Below are positions 43,827 to 51,936 of a stretch of DNA of 64,000 nucleotides, in pieces (the first letter of the stretch is position 1; every line of letters begins with the position of its first letter). The translations under genes were made by a program, and so were the position numbers. The stretch covers positions 15,185-79,184 of the forward strand of contig NZ_LOHF01000027.1 in the NCBI RefSeq assembly GCF_002158995.1, in the 5' to 3' direction. The notes beneath the pieces were generated by a model, which had not been told where the DNA came from, did not search any database, and worked only from the letters and a program-made list of their open reading frames with translations. The stretch is from Pseudomonas caspiana. Lineage in GTDB: Bacteria > Pseudomonadota > Gammaproteobacteria > Pseudomonadales > Pseudomonadaceae.

Positions 43827-44894
43827 TCAAACGGTGATACCGACCTTCTTCCAGGCAGCTTTGACGGCTTTTCTTGCAGCGCTGCCGTATTGCTTGCCGC
43901 TTGCCACTTGTACGCTGATTCTGGCGCAATCGATGAACTGGCTTGTGCTGTGTAGTTGCAGAAGCGTTTCGTACCAGATCCTGCCCGCTACGTCCCAGGC
44001 ATTACCGCCCAGCGCTTTGGCGCTCAACACGAAAGCCCGATTGGCGATACCAGAATTGATGTGTACGCCACCGTTATCCTTGGGGCCGGTGTACAGGTCG
44101 GCCATGGTGGCGGGTTGAGGGTCGTCGCCCAGGTCCGGGTCGTTCACATAAGCCGTGCCGGGGTTTTCCATGTCGCGAATACCGCGGCGGGTCGGGGCCG
44201 GGACCAACAGCTCTTTGCCAATCACCCAGCTTGATTCAGCGGCGCTAGTGCCTTCTTTCCACTGGCGAACCAGAATCCCGAACACGTCGGCAAAGTGCTC
44301 GTTAAGCGCGCCGGATTGTCCTTGGTAGCTGAGGTTGCTGGTGAAAGACTGTACGCCATGGGTCAACTCATGGCCGATGACTTCCAGACTGCCGGTAAAA
44401 CGTTCGAACACTTCACCGTCGCCATCACCATAGGCCATCTGCTGGCCATTCCAGAACGCGTTGTTCATAGGCACAAAGCCGCCCTGAAAATCCACTTCCG
44501 CGACGTGGACGCTGGAAATCAATGTCATGCCGTTGTCGTCCAGCGAATTGCGACCAAACAGTTGTTCGTAGAAGTCGTAGACATCGCCCGAGCCATTGAA
44601 GGCTTCATCCACAGCAGCGTCAGTGGTATCCGGCTGGCCTTCAGCGCGGGCCAGACTGCCGGGCAGGCTGTTGGTACCTTTGGCGTCGTACGTCAGCCGG
44701 TTTTTTTTGCCGTTGGGTGACTTGCTTGCCAGCAGGGTCGGCATCGCCTGTGCTGAAGTGCGAAATGCAACAAACGCCGAGCCGCTGGCCAGGTTGGTGA
44801 TGGCCAATGCTCTGACCCGGGCGTGAGGCGATTGAGCGAGATGCTCAAGAATGTAAGGGGGAATGATGCAATGCAGCGGGTTTCGATGGCACAT
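43827..44894 (-). CDS. Protealysin-like M4 metalloprotease
   Basis: A 355-residue thermolysin-family protease. The catalytic HELTH is in LEVIGHELTHGVQSF, the third zinc ligand in ALNEHFADVFG, and the late histidine in GGVHINSGIANRAF. The short N-terminal propeptide carries IIPPYILEHLAQS, the protealysin-type PPxxL element, and there is no signal peptide, as is usual for this subfamily. It is followed by its likely inhibitor gene. GGGAG precedes the ATG. Confidence 0.92.
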   Translation of the reverse strand: MCHRNPLHCIIPPYILEHLAQSPHARVRALAITNLASGSAFVAFRTSAQAMPTLLASKSPNGKKNRLTYDAKGTNSLPGSLARAEGQPDTTDAAVDEAFNGSGDVYDFYEQLFGRNSLDDNGMTLISSVHVAEVDFQGGFVPMNNAFWNGQQMAYGDGDGEVFERFTGSLEVIGHELTHGVQSFTSNLSYQGQSGALNEHFADVFGILVRQWKEGTSAAESSWVIGKELLVPAPTRRGIRDMENPGTAYVNDPDLGDDPQPATMADLYTGPKDNGGVHINSGIANRAFVLSAKALGGNAWDVAGRIWYETLLQLHSTSQFIDCARISVQVASGKQYGSAARKAVKAAWKKVGITV

Positions 44895-45068
44895 ACGCGA
44901 ATCTCCCTGGGCATTGTTGCTGAACCGTCAAGGTCTGGTTTCAGGCTGTACAGGTTTTAGGCAGCATAGCTGCCAATGACATTCCTACCATTCACCCGGA
45001 TATCTTTTAACAACGTCTGGCGTGCGGAGCTGTCCAAACAGTTCACCCATTCACTGGACGATATCCAA

Positions 45069-45353
45069 ATGAATAGGTCGCAGAGAACGTTTTCGGACAT
45101 CTATCGTGAACAGGTGATAGAAATCCAGGTGATACGTGCGCCGGGCATCGGAGAACTGGTTGAGTTTGTGGCGCATGTAAAAGTGACAATGCCGGGCCGT
45201 ACAGTTGTTCCAATCGTTAGAATTTGTAACTGGGGCTATCAGTCAGTCGATGAGGCGCGCCACGCGGGTGCGGCCGTTGGGCGTGATCTGGTCAATTGTT
45301 TAATGTCTGAGAGCGACGAAGTGTCGCCAGCCCGAATGGACCGCTGTCGATGA
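45069..45353 (+). CDS. Unrecognised small protein
   Basis: A 94-residue protein (MNRSQRTFSDIYREQVIEIQ...). Charged, soluble, with a beta-strand-like centre (ELVEFVAHVKVTMPGRTVVP) and a helical tail (SVDEARHAGAAVGRDLVNCL). No ribosome site supports either this ATG or the one at 44976, so the start is uncertain. It lies between the divergent protease gene and a lipoprotein gene. I do not recognise the family. Confidence 0.5.
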   Translation: MNRSQRTFSDIYREQVIEIQVIRAPGIGELVEFVAHVKVTMPGRTVVPIVRICNWGYQSVDEARHAGAAVGRDLVNCLMSESDEVSPARMDRCR

Positions 45354-45398
45354 CAGCAGTGCTAAACTTGCGCCCACTTTTGAAAGGAGCAAGCAGAC

Positions 45399-45749
45399 GT
45401 GCGCAATTTGGCAATGATGATGGCGGTGCTGGCACTGGCTGGATGTGATGTCGACAAGTCGACTCCGCCAGCCCCCAAGGTGCAGGCGGCAACCGCTGTG
45501 CAGGCTCCGCAGGCTGCCCCGCAATGGGAAATTCAGATCAATGCCAATGAGGCACTCAGCGATATCAGTGCCTGGCTGCTTGAGCGTAGCTACCCGCCTT
45601 ATCTGGTGACGATTGACGGTAAGCAGCAATTATTGATCGGGCCGTACACGAGCCAGGAGCAGGCAGAAAAGATTCGCACTGAACTGCTGGCCAAAATCGC
45701 AAAATCCCACCGTAAAGCAGCGCCGGTCGTCATTCAGCGGGCGCCTTGA
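45399..45749 (+). CDS. Small SPOR-like lipoprotein
   Basis: A 116-residue lipoprotein starting at GTG 45399, with AAAGGAGC nine bases upstream. The lipobox is LAGC (MRNLAMMMAVLALAGC). A Pro/Ala-rich linker is followed by a compact domain (YPPYLVTIDGKQQLLIGPYT, then SQEQAEKIRTELL) that resembles a SPOR peptidoglycan-binding repeat. It may bind cell-wall glycan; this is inferred from the pattern alone. Confidence 0.75.
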   Translation: MRNLAMMMAVLALAGCDVDKSTPPAPKVQAATAVQAPQAAPQWEIQINANEALSDISAWLLERSYPPYLVTIDGKQQLLIGPYTSQEQAEKIRTELLAKIAKSHRKAAPVVIQRAP

Positions 45750-45860
45750 TAGCTGTTAGCCGGCCTTTGTCGAGAATGCAGCAAGACACTTGATCATCGC
45801 TGTGACACCCTCGGTTCACGCGCTTCGAATCATTCGAGGCGTGAACCGGGAAGCGCTGTT

Positions 45861-46361
45861 ATGGACGAAATTCAAAGATTGGGCGAGTTACTCACCGCCA
45901 ATCAACGCCATGAAGAACATAAACACCAGCAATTCCACACCGGCCTTGGGCAATGGCAGGCAAGCATTCTCAAACTCTACGAACAGATCGAAATCTGGCT
46001 CAAGCCATTAACGGCTAGTGGTCAGATTGCAGTGGAGTACGAGCCGCATCTTGCGCAGAGCAAGGGTTATCCGGACGAAAACTCTCCCTTTCGCACTCAA
46101 CGTATGACGCTGACCATTGCGGGGCGGCAGGTTGCCTTGATTCCCGATGCGATGGGCCCTAAAGGATCGGTGTCGATTTCGGCGACAGGCCTTAGCCTGC
46201 ATGCTCAGGAACAGGTGTCACTGAGTTGTGTCGACGCTACACAAGGTGTGCAGTGGATGGAGAAGAAGCGCATCGGCGTGAAAGAGTCCGAGGCGGTGCC
46301 ATTTACGGCAGATCATTTTGCCAGGCAGTTACAAGCGTTGGTGCCGGGGAGTCCAGTCTAA
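45861..46361 (+). CDS. Unrecognised conserved-looking protein
   Basis: A 166-residue soluble protein. The N-terminal half is helical and charged (RHEEHKHQQFHTGLGQWQAS, then ILKLYEQIEIWLKPL). The C-terminal half is beta-rich (RTQRMTLTIAGRQVALIPDA; GSVSISATGLSLHAQEQVSL). GGGAA lies upstream of the ATG. I do not recognise it; protein-like composition and a following REP-like hairpin support a real gene. Confidence 0.65.
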   Translation: MDEIQRLGELLTANQRHEEHKHQQFHTGLGQWQASILKLYEQIEIWLKPLTASGQIAVEYEPHLAQSKGYPDENSPFRTQRMTLTIAGRQVALIPDAMGPKGSVSISATGLSLHAQEQVSLSCVDATQGVQWMEKKRIGVKESEAVPFTADHFARQLQALVPGSPV

Positions 46362-46368
46362 AACCAGC

Positions 46369-46433
46369 GTCGCTGGCAAAGCTGCTCCCCCCCATGAATG
46401 CAATCTTGCGGGGGAGCGGTACTTGCCAGCGAC
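46369..46433. repeat. REP-like inverted repeat, GGGGAGCGG class
   Basis: GTCGCTGGCAAAGCTGCTCC and GGGGAGCGGTACTTGCCAGC are imperfect inverted arms. The sequence differs from the four other REP classes in the window. It lies between convergent genes. Confidence 0.75.
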
Positions 46434-46475
46434 AGGTTCAACACATTTCAAGGCTTGACCGTTAGTGGTCCAGGC

Positions 46476-46796
46476 TTAGTCGCGACGACCCAGCAACAAA
46501 CCCACCACCAGACCAAAGCCTGCGGAAATGGCTACGGTCTGCCATGGGTGGCCACCGATATAGGTTTCAGTCGCTTCAACCACTGGCTTGGTACGCTCGC
46601 GTACGCTGGCTACGGATTCGGCCGCCTGTTTTAGCTTCAGGCTCAGTTGCGCGCGCAGGGTTTCGGCGTCTTCGCCGACCAGTGCGGCACTGTCCTTGAG
46701 CAGCTTGTCGGACTCTTCAATCAGGGCCTGCAGTTCGCTGAAAGCCTGGTCCTTGATCTGTTCTGCAGTGTTTTGAGCGGCAGTTTTACGAGCCAT
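46476..46796 (-). CDS. DUF883-family (ElaB/YqjD-like) membrane-anchored protein
   Basis: A 106-residue protein of the ElaB/YqjD/YgaM family. An amphipathic helical part (QIKDQAFSELQALIEESDKL; LRAQLSLKLKQAAESVASVR) is followed by a C-terminal membrane helix (WQTVAISAGFGLVVGLLLGR) ending in the family's GRRD motif. E. coli relatives bind ribosomes at the inner membrane in stationary phase. AGGA precedes the ATG at 46796; longer starts are unsupported. Confidence 0.9.
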   Translation of the reverse strand: MARKTAAQNTAEQIKDQAFSELQALIEESDKLLKDSAALVGEDAETLRAQLSLKLKQAAESVASVRERTKPVVEATETYIGGHPWQTVAISAGFGLVVGLLLGRRD

Positions 46797-46959
46797 GATG
46801 TTTTCCTTTCGTTGATGATGGCAGTGAGCAATGGAGTCTTGCGGCTGACGAAAAGTTGCAGAAGTCTGTGCGACGCACGTCATTTTGCTTGTGGAATTTG
46901 CCGGAAATATACCCATACGGGTGTAAGATGCTTCCGGTTTTTAGTCACAGGTGACCGTT

Positions 46960-47214
46960 ATGAGTTTCAATCTGGCCAATCGGCCGCTCCCGGAGCGTGC
47001 TGCGCTCGAAGACGAGAAATCCCGCCTCTTTGATCTATGGCAGAGCAATCTGGGCAAGGCCAAAGGCGACGCTGCCCGGTTATTCGGGGAACGCGCCAAG
47101 CGCAAGGGCAAATGGTCCGAATGGGTCCGCTCCGAGCTTGATGCCATGAGCCCGCCTGAGTACGCCAACATGGTCCGCAGTGAAGTCAATCGGCTCATGG
47201 CAGCCAACAAGTAA
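46960..47214 (+). CDS. Unrecognised small basic protein
   Basis: An 84-residue charged helical protein (NLANRPLPERAALEDEKSRL; KRKGKWSEWVRSELDAMSPP). AGGTGA lies five bases before the ATG at 46960, favouring it over GTG at 46951. It has no membrane segment. I do not recognise the family. Confidence 0.65.
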   Translation: MSFNLANRPLPERAALEDEKSRLFDLWQSNLGKAKGDAARLFGERAKRKGKWSEWVRSELDAMSPPEYANMVRSEVNRLMAANK

Positions 47215-47247
47215 GCACGTCTTCTTATTCCCGTTTACTGCTGGGAC

Positions 47248-47727
47248 TTACCAGCTCCCATCGACGGGCTGCGGCAGGTTCAATACTCCGCTGTCTTTGA
47301 AGCGCATGGTGCCGAATAACCCACCGGCCAGTTTGCCGCGCAGTGTGTACGGCAGGTTGTCGAGGCTCTGGGTTTGCGTCAGGCCAACGGCCTGGCGCAG
47401 GGCGGCGAAGGCTGAAACGCTGACCGGCACCACCAGCACCGTTTCGGAAAACCGTCCGATGGAACCTTGCTGATCACTTACGCCCGACGCCAACAGCTTG
47501 CCGTTTACATCCAGGTCCAGGGCAACGCCGTTGTACTCGATGGCGGTCTCGTTAGGGTTCTGCAGTCGCAACTTGACCGCCAATCGCACCTCCAGCCCCT
47601 GGCCTGGCAAAGGCTCAATACCGACGACGTTAATGTTCAGCGGATCGCGGTTGGGCAGCAGTGCACAGGCACTCAGGGTCAACAGCAACAAGCTGACCAA
47701 CAACATACGAGTCGGGCGTAGGGGCAT
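47248..47727 (-). CDS. LEA14-like (WHy domain) lipoprotein
   Basis: A 159-residue lipoprotein with lipobox LSAC (LLVSLLLLTLSACALLPN). The rest is a LEA type 2/WHy-type beta sandwich (LNINVVGIEPLPGQGLEVRL; LRLQNPNETAIEYNGVALDL). Such proteins are linked to stress or envelope protection. AAGGAAAA precedes the ATG at 47727. It is divergent from the AraC gene. Confidence 0.85.
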   Translation of the reverse strand: MPLRPTRMLLVSLLLLTLSACALLPNRDPLNINVVGIEPLPGQGLEVRLAVKLRLQNPNETAIEYNGVALDLDVNGKLLASGVSDQQGSIGRFSETVLVVPVSVSAFAALRQAVGLTQTQSLDNLPYTLRGKLAGGLFGTMRFKDSGVLNLPQPVDGSW

Positions 47728-47851
47728 CGGTGTTTTCCTTGCATTCGTGACAGGACCTGCACTATCCGTGTCAGACCCCACGCATGCGCAGAGATTCGTT
47801 TTCAGCTGGCGCTGGCTTATGCTGCGGGACCTGCATGTCGACGAGTCGCAG

Positions 47852-48946
47852 ATGCCCAACTACCAAAAAACAGCGCCACCGGTTGCAGCTTTGACTGCAA
47901 AGCACACCATCTCCGTCGAAATGGTGCGCGAAGCATTGCTGCAAAGCGGCCTGTCCGTGCGCAACCGACAAGTGCTTTTGACCCAGGCCGGCATTGCTCC
48001 TGATGTGCTCGCTGACTGCGATGCCCGAGTGTCGGTCAGCGCCTACGCGGCTTTGTGGCGGACGCTGGAGCAGGGCAGCGACGACTTGTTCTTTGGCATG
48101 GATCCACGCCCGCTGCGCCAGGGCAGCCTTGCGTTTCTTTGCCGTTCGGCCATCGCTCAACCGACCCTGACCGCGGGGCTTGAGTCAGCGCTGGATTTTC
48201 TCGGATTGATGCTCAAGCATTTCGATTCGAAGCTAATTCGTCAGCAAAGCGTGGCCGAGATCGTCATTGGTCAGGAGGGCGATCCGGTATCCCGGGCATT
48301 CGCAGACTTCACGTTCTGGATGATTGTGCACGGTGTCGCCTGCTGGCTGTGCGGGCGACGGGTGCCCATTCTGGGCATTGAACTGCGTTGCGCGCAGCCG
48401 GACTACATTGATGACTACAAAGTGATGTTCTCCGAAAACCTGCGTTTTCAGCGGCCGCGCTCAAGAATGATCTTTGCGGCGGATTGCCTTGATTTACCTA
48501 TCCGGCGCAGCGTCGACGAACTTCAAGCATTTCTCGCAGCGCTCCCCGGCAATCTACTGGTCAAGTACCGTGACCCGCAGAGTCTGGCCAGCCGAGTCCG
48601 TCAGCACTTGCGCAGCCTTCCCGCCGAGCAATGGCCGACCAGTGCCGAGCTGGCTGCCAGCTTGTTCATGTCGAACTCGACCTTACGCCGTCGGTTGGCT
48701 GAAGAGGCGCAGAGCTATCAGGCACTCAAGGATTCGGTGCGCAAGGATCTGGCCATTGGCTGGTTGACCGACGAACAGCTGGATTTCGCCACTATTGCCA
48801 GTCGCCTGGGCTTCGCTGACGCCAGTTCATTCCAGAAAGCCTTTCGCAAATGGTCGGGGAGTAATCCTGGCCATTACCGGGACGTCGTTTTGGGCAGCAC
48901 GAGTCAAAACCGGTCATCCACACTGAGCACTTTGGCCATTGCCTGA
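47852..48946 (+). CDS. AraC-family transcriptional regulator
   Basis: A protein of about 364 residues. The N-terminal part (residues 15-215) is the arabinose-binding-like domain common in Pseudomonas OruR/ArgR-type regulators (VREALLQSGLSVRNRQVLLT). A C-terminal helix-turn-helix pair follows (LAASLFMSNSTLRRRLAEEA; FATIASRLGFADASSFQKAF then RKWSGSNPGHYR). The start is uncertain; ATG at 47819 is an alternative and neither has a clear ribosome site. It precedes, in the same direction, three fatty-acyl-CoA enzymes it probably activates. Confidence 0.88.
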   Translation: MPNYQKTAPPVAALTAKHTISVEMVREALLQSGLSVRNRQVLLTQAGIAPDVLADCDARVSVSAYAALWRTLEQGSDDLFFGMDPRPLRQGSLAFLCRSAIAQPTLTAGLESALDFLGLMLKHFDSKLIRQQSVAEIVIGQEGDPVSRAFADFTFWMIVHGVACWLCGRRVPILGIELRCAQPDYIDDYKVMFSENLRFQRPRSRMIFAADCLDLPIRRSVDELQAFLAALPGNLLVKYRDPQSLASRVRQHLRSLPAEQWPTSAELAASLFMSNSTLRRRLAEEAQSYQALKDSVRKDLAIGWLTDEQLDFATIASRLGFADASSFQKAFRKWSGSNPGHYRDVVLGSTSQNRSSTLSTLAIA

Positions 48947-49005
48947 AGGGAAGTGCAGCGCGACTATTTCGGTAACAAAAACAAAATGCCGAATAGAGGT
49001 CACTC

Positions 49006-49773
49006 ATGGATATTTGCGACAAAGTGTTCCTGGTCAGTGGTGGTGCATCCGGGCTGGGCGCCGCCACTGCACAGATGCTGGTCAATGCCGGGGCCAGGGT
49101 GGTGCTAGCCGACCTCAATGCCGAGGCCTTGGCCACTCAGGCGGACAAGATGGGCGCAAATGTTCGGGCCGTTGTCACCGATGTCAGCCAGGAGGCGTCC
49201 GCGCAGGCTGCCGTGCAAGCCTGTATCGAGGCATTCGGTGCACTGCATGGGCTGGTCAATTGCGCCGGTATTGTGGGTGCGCAGAAAATCCTTGGCAAAG
49301 AAGGCCCCCACGATCTATCCGGTTTTCGTCGGGTGATCGACGTCAACCTCATAGGCACTTTCAACCTCTTGCGACTAGCGAGTGAAGCCATGTCTCGCGA
49401 TACCGCAGATGAGGTCGGCGAACGTGGCGTAATCATCAACACCGCCTCCGTAGCGGCTTACGACGGCCAGATCGGCCAGGCCGCTTACGCCGCCTCCAAA
49501 GGCGCAATAGTCAGCATGACCCTGCCCGCAGCCCGAGAGCTGGCGCGTTTCGGGATCCGTGTCATGACCATCGCCCCCGGTATTTTCGAAACACCGATGA
49601 TGGCGGGCATGACACCTCAGGTGCGCGAGTCCCTGGCCGCAGGCGTGCCGTTCCCGCAACGGCTGGGTAAACCGGACGAGTACGCCGCGCTGGTCCGGCA
49701 CATCATCGAAAATCCTATGCTCAATGGTGAAGTGATTCGTCTGGATGGTGCCTTGCGTATGGCGGCGCGATAG
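49006..49773 (+). CDS. 3-hydroxyacyl-CoA dehydrogenase type II-like SDR
   Basis: A 255-residue short-chain dehydrogenase. NAD-binding GGASGLGAATAQML, NCAGIV, and the catalytic Ser-Tyr-Lys in NTASVAAYDGQIGQAAYAAS plus KGAI are present. The LNxxRL-like GVPFPQRLGKPDEYAALVRH and C-terminal VIRLDGALRMAAR match the 17-beta-HSD10/2-methyl-3-hydroxybutyryl-CoA dehydrogenase type. AGAGGT precedes the ATG. It is followed by a thiolase and an enoyl-CoA hydratase, so a beta-oxidation or isoleucine-degradation step is likely. Confidence 0.9.
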   Translation: MDICDKVFLVSGGASGLGAATAQMLVNAGARVVLADLNAEALATQADKMGANVRAVVTDVSQEASAQAAVQACIEAFGALHGLVNCAGIVGAQKILGKEGPHDLSGFRRVIDVNLIGTFNLLRLASEAMSRDTADEVGERGVIINTASVAAYDGQIGQAAYAASKGAIVSMTLPAARELARFGIRVMTIAPGIFETPMMAGMTPQVRESLAAGVPFPQRLGKPDEYAALVRHIIENPMLNGEVIRLDGALRMAAR

Positions 49774-49787
49774 GCGACGCAGCTGTC

Positions 49788-49810
49788 TGTAGGGCTGTCG
49801 ACGGCTGCGA
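49788..49810. repeat. REP half, TAGGAGCTGCC class (degenerate)
   Basis: TGTAGGGCTGTCGACGGCTG matches the left arm of the class seen at 17364 and 26385 with several changes. There is no right arm. Confidence 0.45.
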
Positions 49811-49877
49811 CTGCCCGTAATCCATACTTATCATTAATAAATCAATTGGTTAGGCGTCTTTTGAAAGGTAATTAATC

Positions 49878-51086
49878 ATGACTTCAGAACGCTCATCATT
49901 GAACGACGACCCTATAGTGATCGTCAGTGCCATGCGCACGCCCATGGGCGGTTTTCAGGGCGAGTTGCAGAGCCTGACGGCGCCTCAGCTGGGTGCCGCA
50001 GCGATTCGCGCTGCCGTGGCCCGTGCAGGTATATCGCCCGAGGAGGTCGAACAGGTGTTGTTTGGTTGCGTGTTGCCCGCCGGGTTGGGCCAGGCCCCCG
50101 CGAGGCAAGCGGCATTGGGTGCAGGGCTGTCCAAATCGACGCTATGCACAACGCTGAACAAGATGTGTGGGTCAGGCATGCAAGCGGTGATGCTGGCCCA
50201 TGACCAGTTGCTGGCCGGTACCGCCCGAGTGGTGGTGGCGGGCGGGATGGAAAGCATGTCCAACGCGCCGTATTTATTGGACCGGGCACGCAGCGGCTAC
50301 CGCATGGGGCACGGCAGAGTGCTCGATCATATGTTTCTCGACGGCCTTGAGGATGCTTACGAGCCAGGTCGGCTGATGGGGACTTACGCCGAACAATGCG
50401 CACAGAGCCACGGTTTTACCCGGGAAATACAGGATGCATTTGCGCAGGCATCACTCAGCCGAGCACAGGATGCGATCAACAATGGCTGGTTCGCGGATGA
50501 AATAATCCCGCTGAACGTCACCGTGGGTAAGGAACGGCGGCTGGTCAGTCACGATGAGCAGCCGCCAAAGGCCCGGCCGGATAAGATCCCGACACTTAAA
50601 CCTGCCTTTAGCGAGGGCGGAACTGTGACCGCGGCCAATTCCAGCTCCATTTCCGACGGGGCCGCCGCGTTGCTCTTGATGCGTCGTTCTGCAGCTGCAC
50701 TGCACGGCCTCAAGCCCTTGGCAGTGATCCACGGCCATAGCGCTTTTGCTGATGAGCCGGGACTGTTTCCCGTGGCGCCCATCGGGGCGATCACCAACCT
50801 CATGCAGCGCACTGGATGGACGCTGGAGCAGGTTGACCTGTTCGAAATCAATGAGGCCTTCGCCGTCGTAACGCTGGCGGCCATGAGCCAACTGAATCTG
50901 CCGCATCACAAGGTCAATGTGCATGGCGGCGCCTGTGCCCTCGGGCATCCCATTGGCGCTTCGGGTGCCCGCATTCTTGTGACGTTGCTGGGTGCCTTGC
51001 GCCGACAAGGGCTGCGGCGAGGCGTTGCCGCCATTTGCATTGGTGGCGGCGAAGCAACCGCTATGGCATTGGAACTAGTCGATTAA
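49878..51086 (+). CDS. Acetyl-CoA C-acyltransferase (thiolase)
   Basis: A 402-residue thiolase. The nucleophilic cysteine is in LNKMCGSGMQAVMLAHDQLL; GGMESMSNAPYLL, NEAFAVVTLAAM, the histidine in NVHGGACALGHPIGASGARI and the second cysteine in AAICIGGGEATAMALE complete the active site. It cleaves a 3-ketoacyl-CoA or joins two acetyl-CoA. It lies between a hydroxyacyl-CoA dehydrogenase and an enoyl-CoA hydratase, consistent with thiolytic cleavage ending a short beta-oxidation pathway. Confidence 0.95.
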   Translation: MTSERSSLNDDPIVIVSAMRTPMGGFQGELQSLTAPQLGAAAIRAAVARAGISPEEVEQVLFGCVLPAGLGQAPARQAALGAGLSKSTLCTTLNKMCGSGMQAVMLAHDQLLAGTARVVVAGGMESMSNAPYLLDRARSGYRMGHGRVLDHMFLDGLEDAYEPGRLMGTYAEQCAQSHGFTREIQDAFAQASLSRAQDAINNGWFADEIIPLNVTVGKERRLVSHDEQPPKARPDKIPTLKPAFSEGGTVTAANSSSISDGAAALLLMRRSAAALHGLKPLAVIHGHSAFADEPGLFPVAPIGAITNLMQRTGWTLEQVDLFEINEAFAVVTLAAMSQLNLPHHKVNVHGGACALGHPIGASGARILVTLLGALRRQGLRRGVAAICIGGGEATAMALELVD

Positions 51087-51157
51087 AAGCAATAAGTCAT
51101 GATTCAAAGTTAATGTAGATTCTAGAATAGATAATTGGATAAAGGGGCGAACAATCA

Positions 51158-51931
51158 ATGAGTTACGAATGTATCCTGATAGAGATTCGAGGAAGGGTGG
51201 GGCTTGTTACGCTTAACCGTCCGCAGGCCTTGAATGCGCTCAACGCGCAATTGATCAGCGAGCTGAACCACGCTCTGGACGATCTGGACGCTAATCGTGA
51301 TATCGGTTGTATTGTGCTGACCGGTTCCAGCAAAGCCTTTGCCGCAGGCGCAGATATCAAGGAAATGGCTGAACTGAAGTATCCGCAAATTTATCTGGAC
51401 GACCTGTTTAGCGACAGTGATCGCGTTGCTTCCCGACGTACGCCAGTGATCGCTGCCGTTGCCGGATTTGCGTTGGGTGGCGGCTGCGAACTGGCTTTGA
51501 TGTGCGACTTCATTCTGGCGGCGGATAATGCCCGGTTCGGCCAGCCTGAAATCAAGCTCGGTGTCTTGCCGGGTATGGGCGGCACCCAGCGTTTGACTCA
51601 CGCGGTAGGCAAGGCCAAGGCCATGGAAATGTGCCTGACCGGCCGCTTGATTGACGCTCAGGAAGCCGAGCGCGCCGGGCTGGTGGCGCGCGTATTGCCG
51701 CTCGACGAGTTGCTGGGTGAGGCGTTGAAAGTCGCCGCGTCCATTGCGGAAAAATCGCTGCCCGTGGCGATGATGGTCAAAGAAAGCGTCAATCGGGCGT
51801 TCGAGGTCAGTCTCGCCGAAGGTATCCGCTTCGAACGCCGGGTGTTTCATGCTGCTTTCGCGACCGAAGACCAAAAAGAAGGCATGGCTGCCTTCATTGA
51901 GAAGCGCGAGCCCCGTTTCAAGGGGCGATAA
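51158..51931 (+). CDS. Enoyl-CoA hydratase/isomerase-family protein
   Basis: A 257-residue crotonase. Oxyanion-hole segments are AFAAGADIKEMAEL and AVAGFALGGGCELALMCDFI; both catalytic glutamates are present (GGCELAL and FGQPEIKLGVLPGMGGTQRL). It hydrates trans-2-enoyl-CoA. AGGGGCG lies upstream. It ends five bases from the convergent vgrG gene. The set lacks an acyl-CoA dehydrogenase and a CoA ligase, so the first steps must be encoded elsewhere. Confidence 0.93.
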   Translation: MSYECILIEIRGRVGLVTLNRPQALNALNAQLISELNHALDDLDANRDIGCIVLTGSSKAFAAGADIKEMAELKYPQIYLDDLFSDSDRVASRRTPVIAAVAGFALGGGCELALMCDFILAADNARFGQPEIKLGVLPGMGGTQRLTHAVGKAKAMEMCLTGRLIDAQEAERAGLVARVLPLDELLGEALKVAASIAEKSLPVAMMVKESVNRAFEVSLAEGIRFERRVFHAAFATEDQKEGMAAFIEKREPRFKGR

Positions 51932-51936
51932 ATCCG

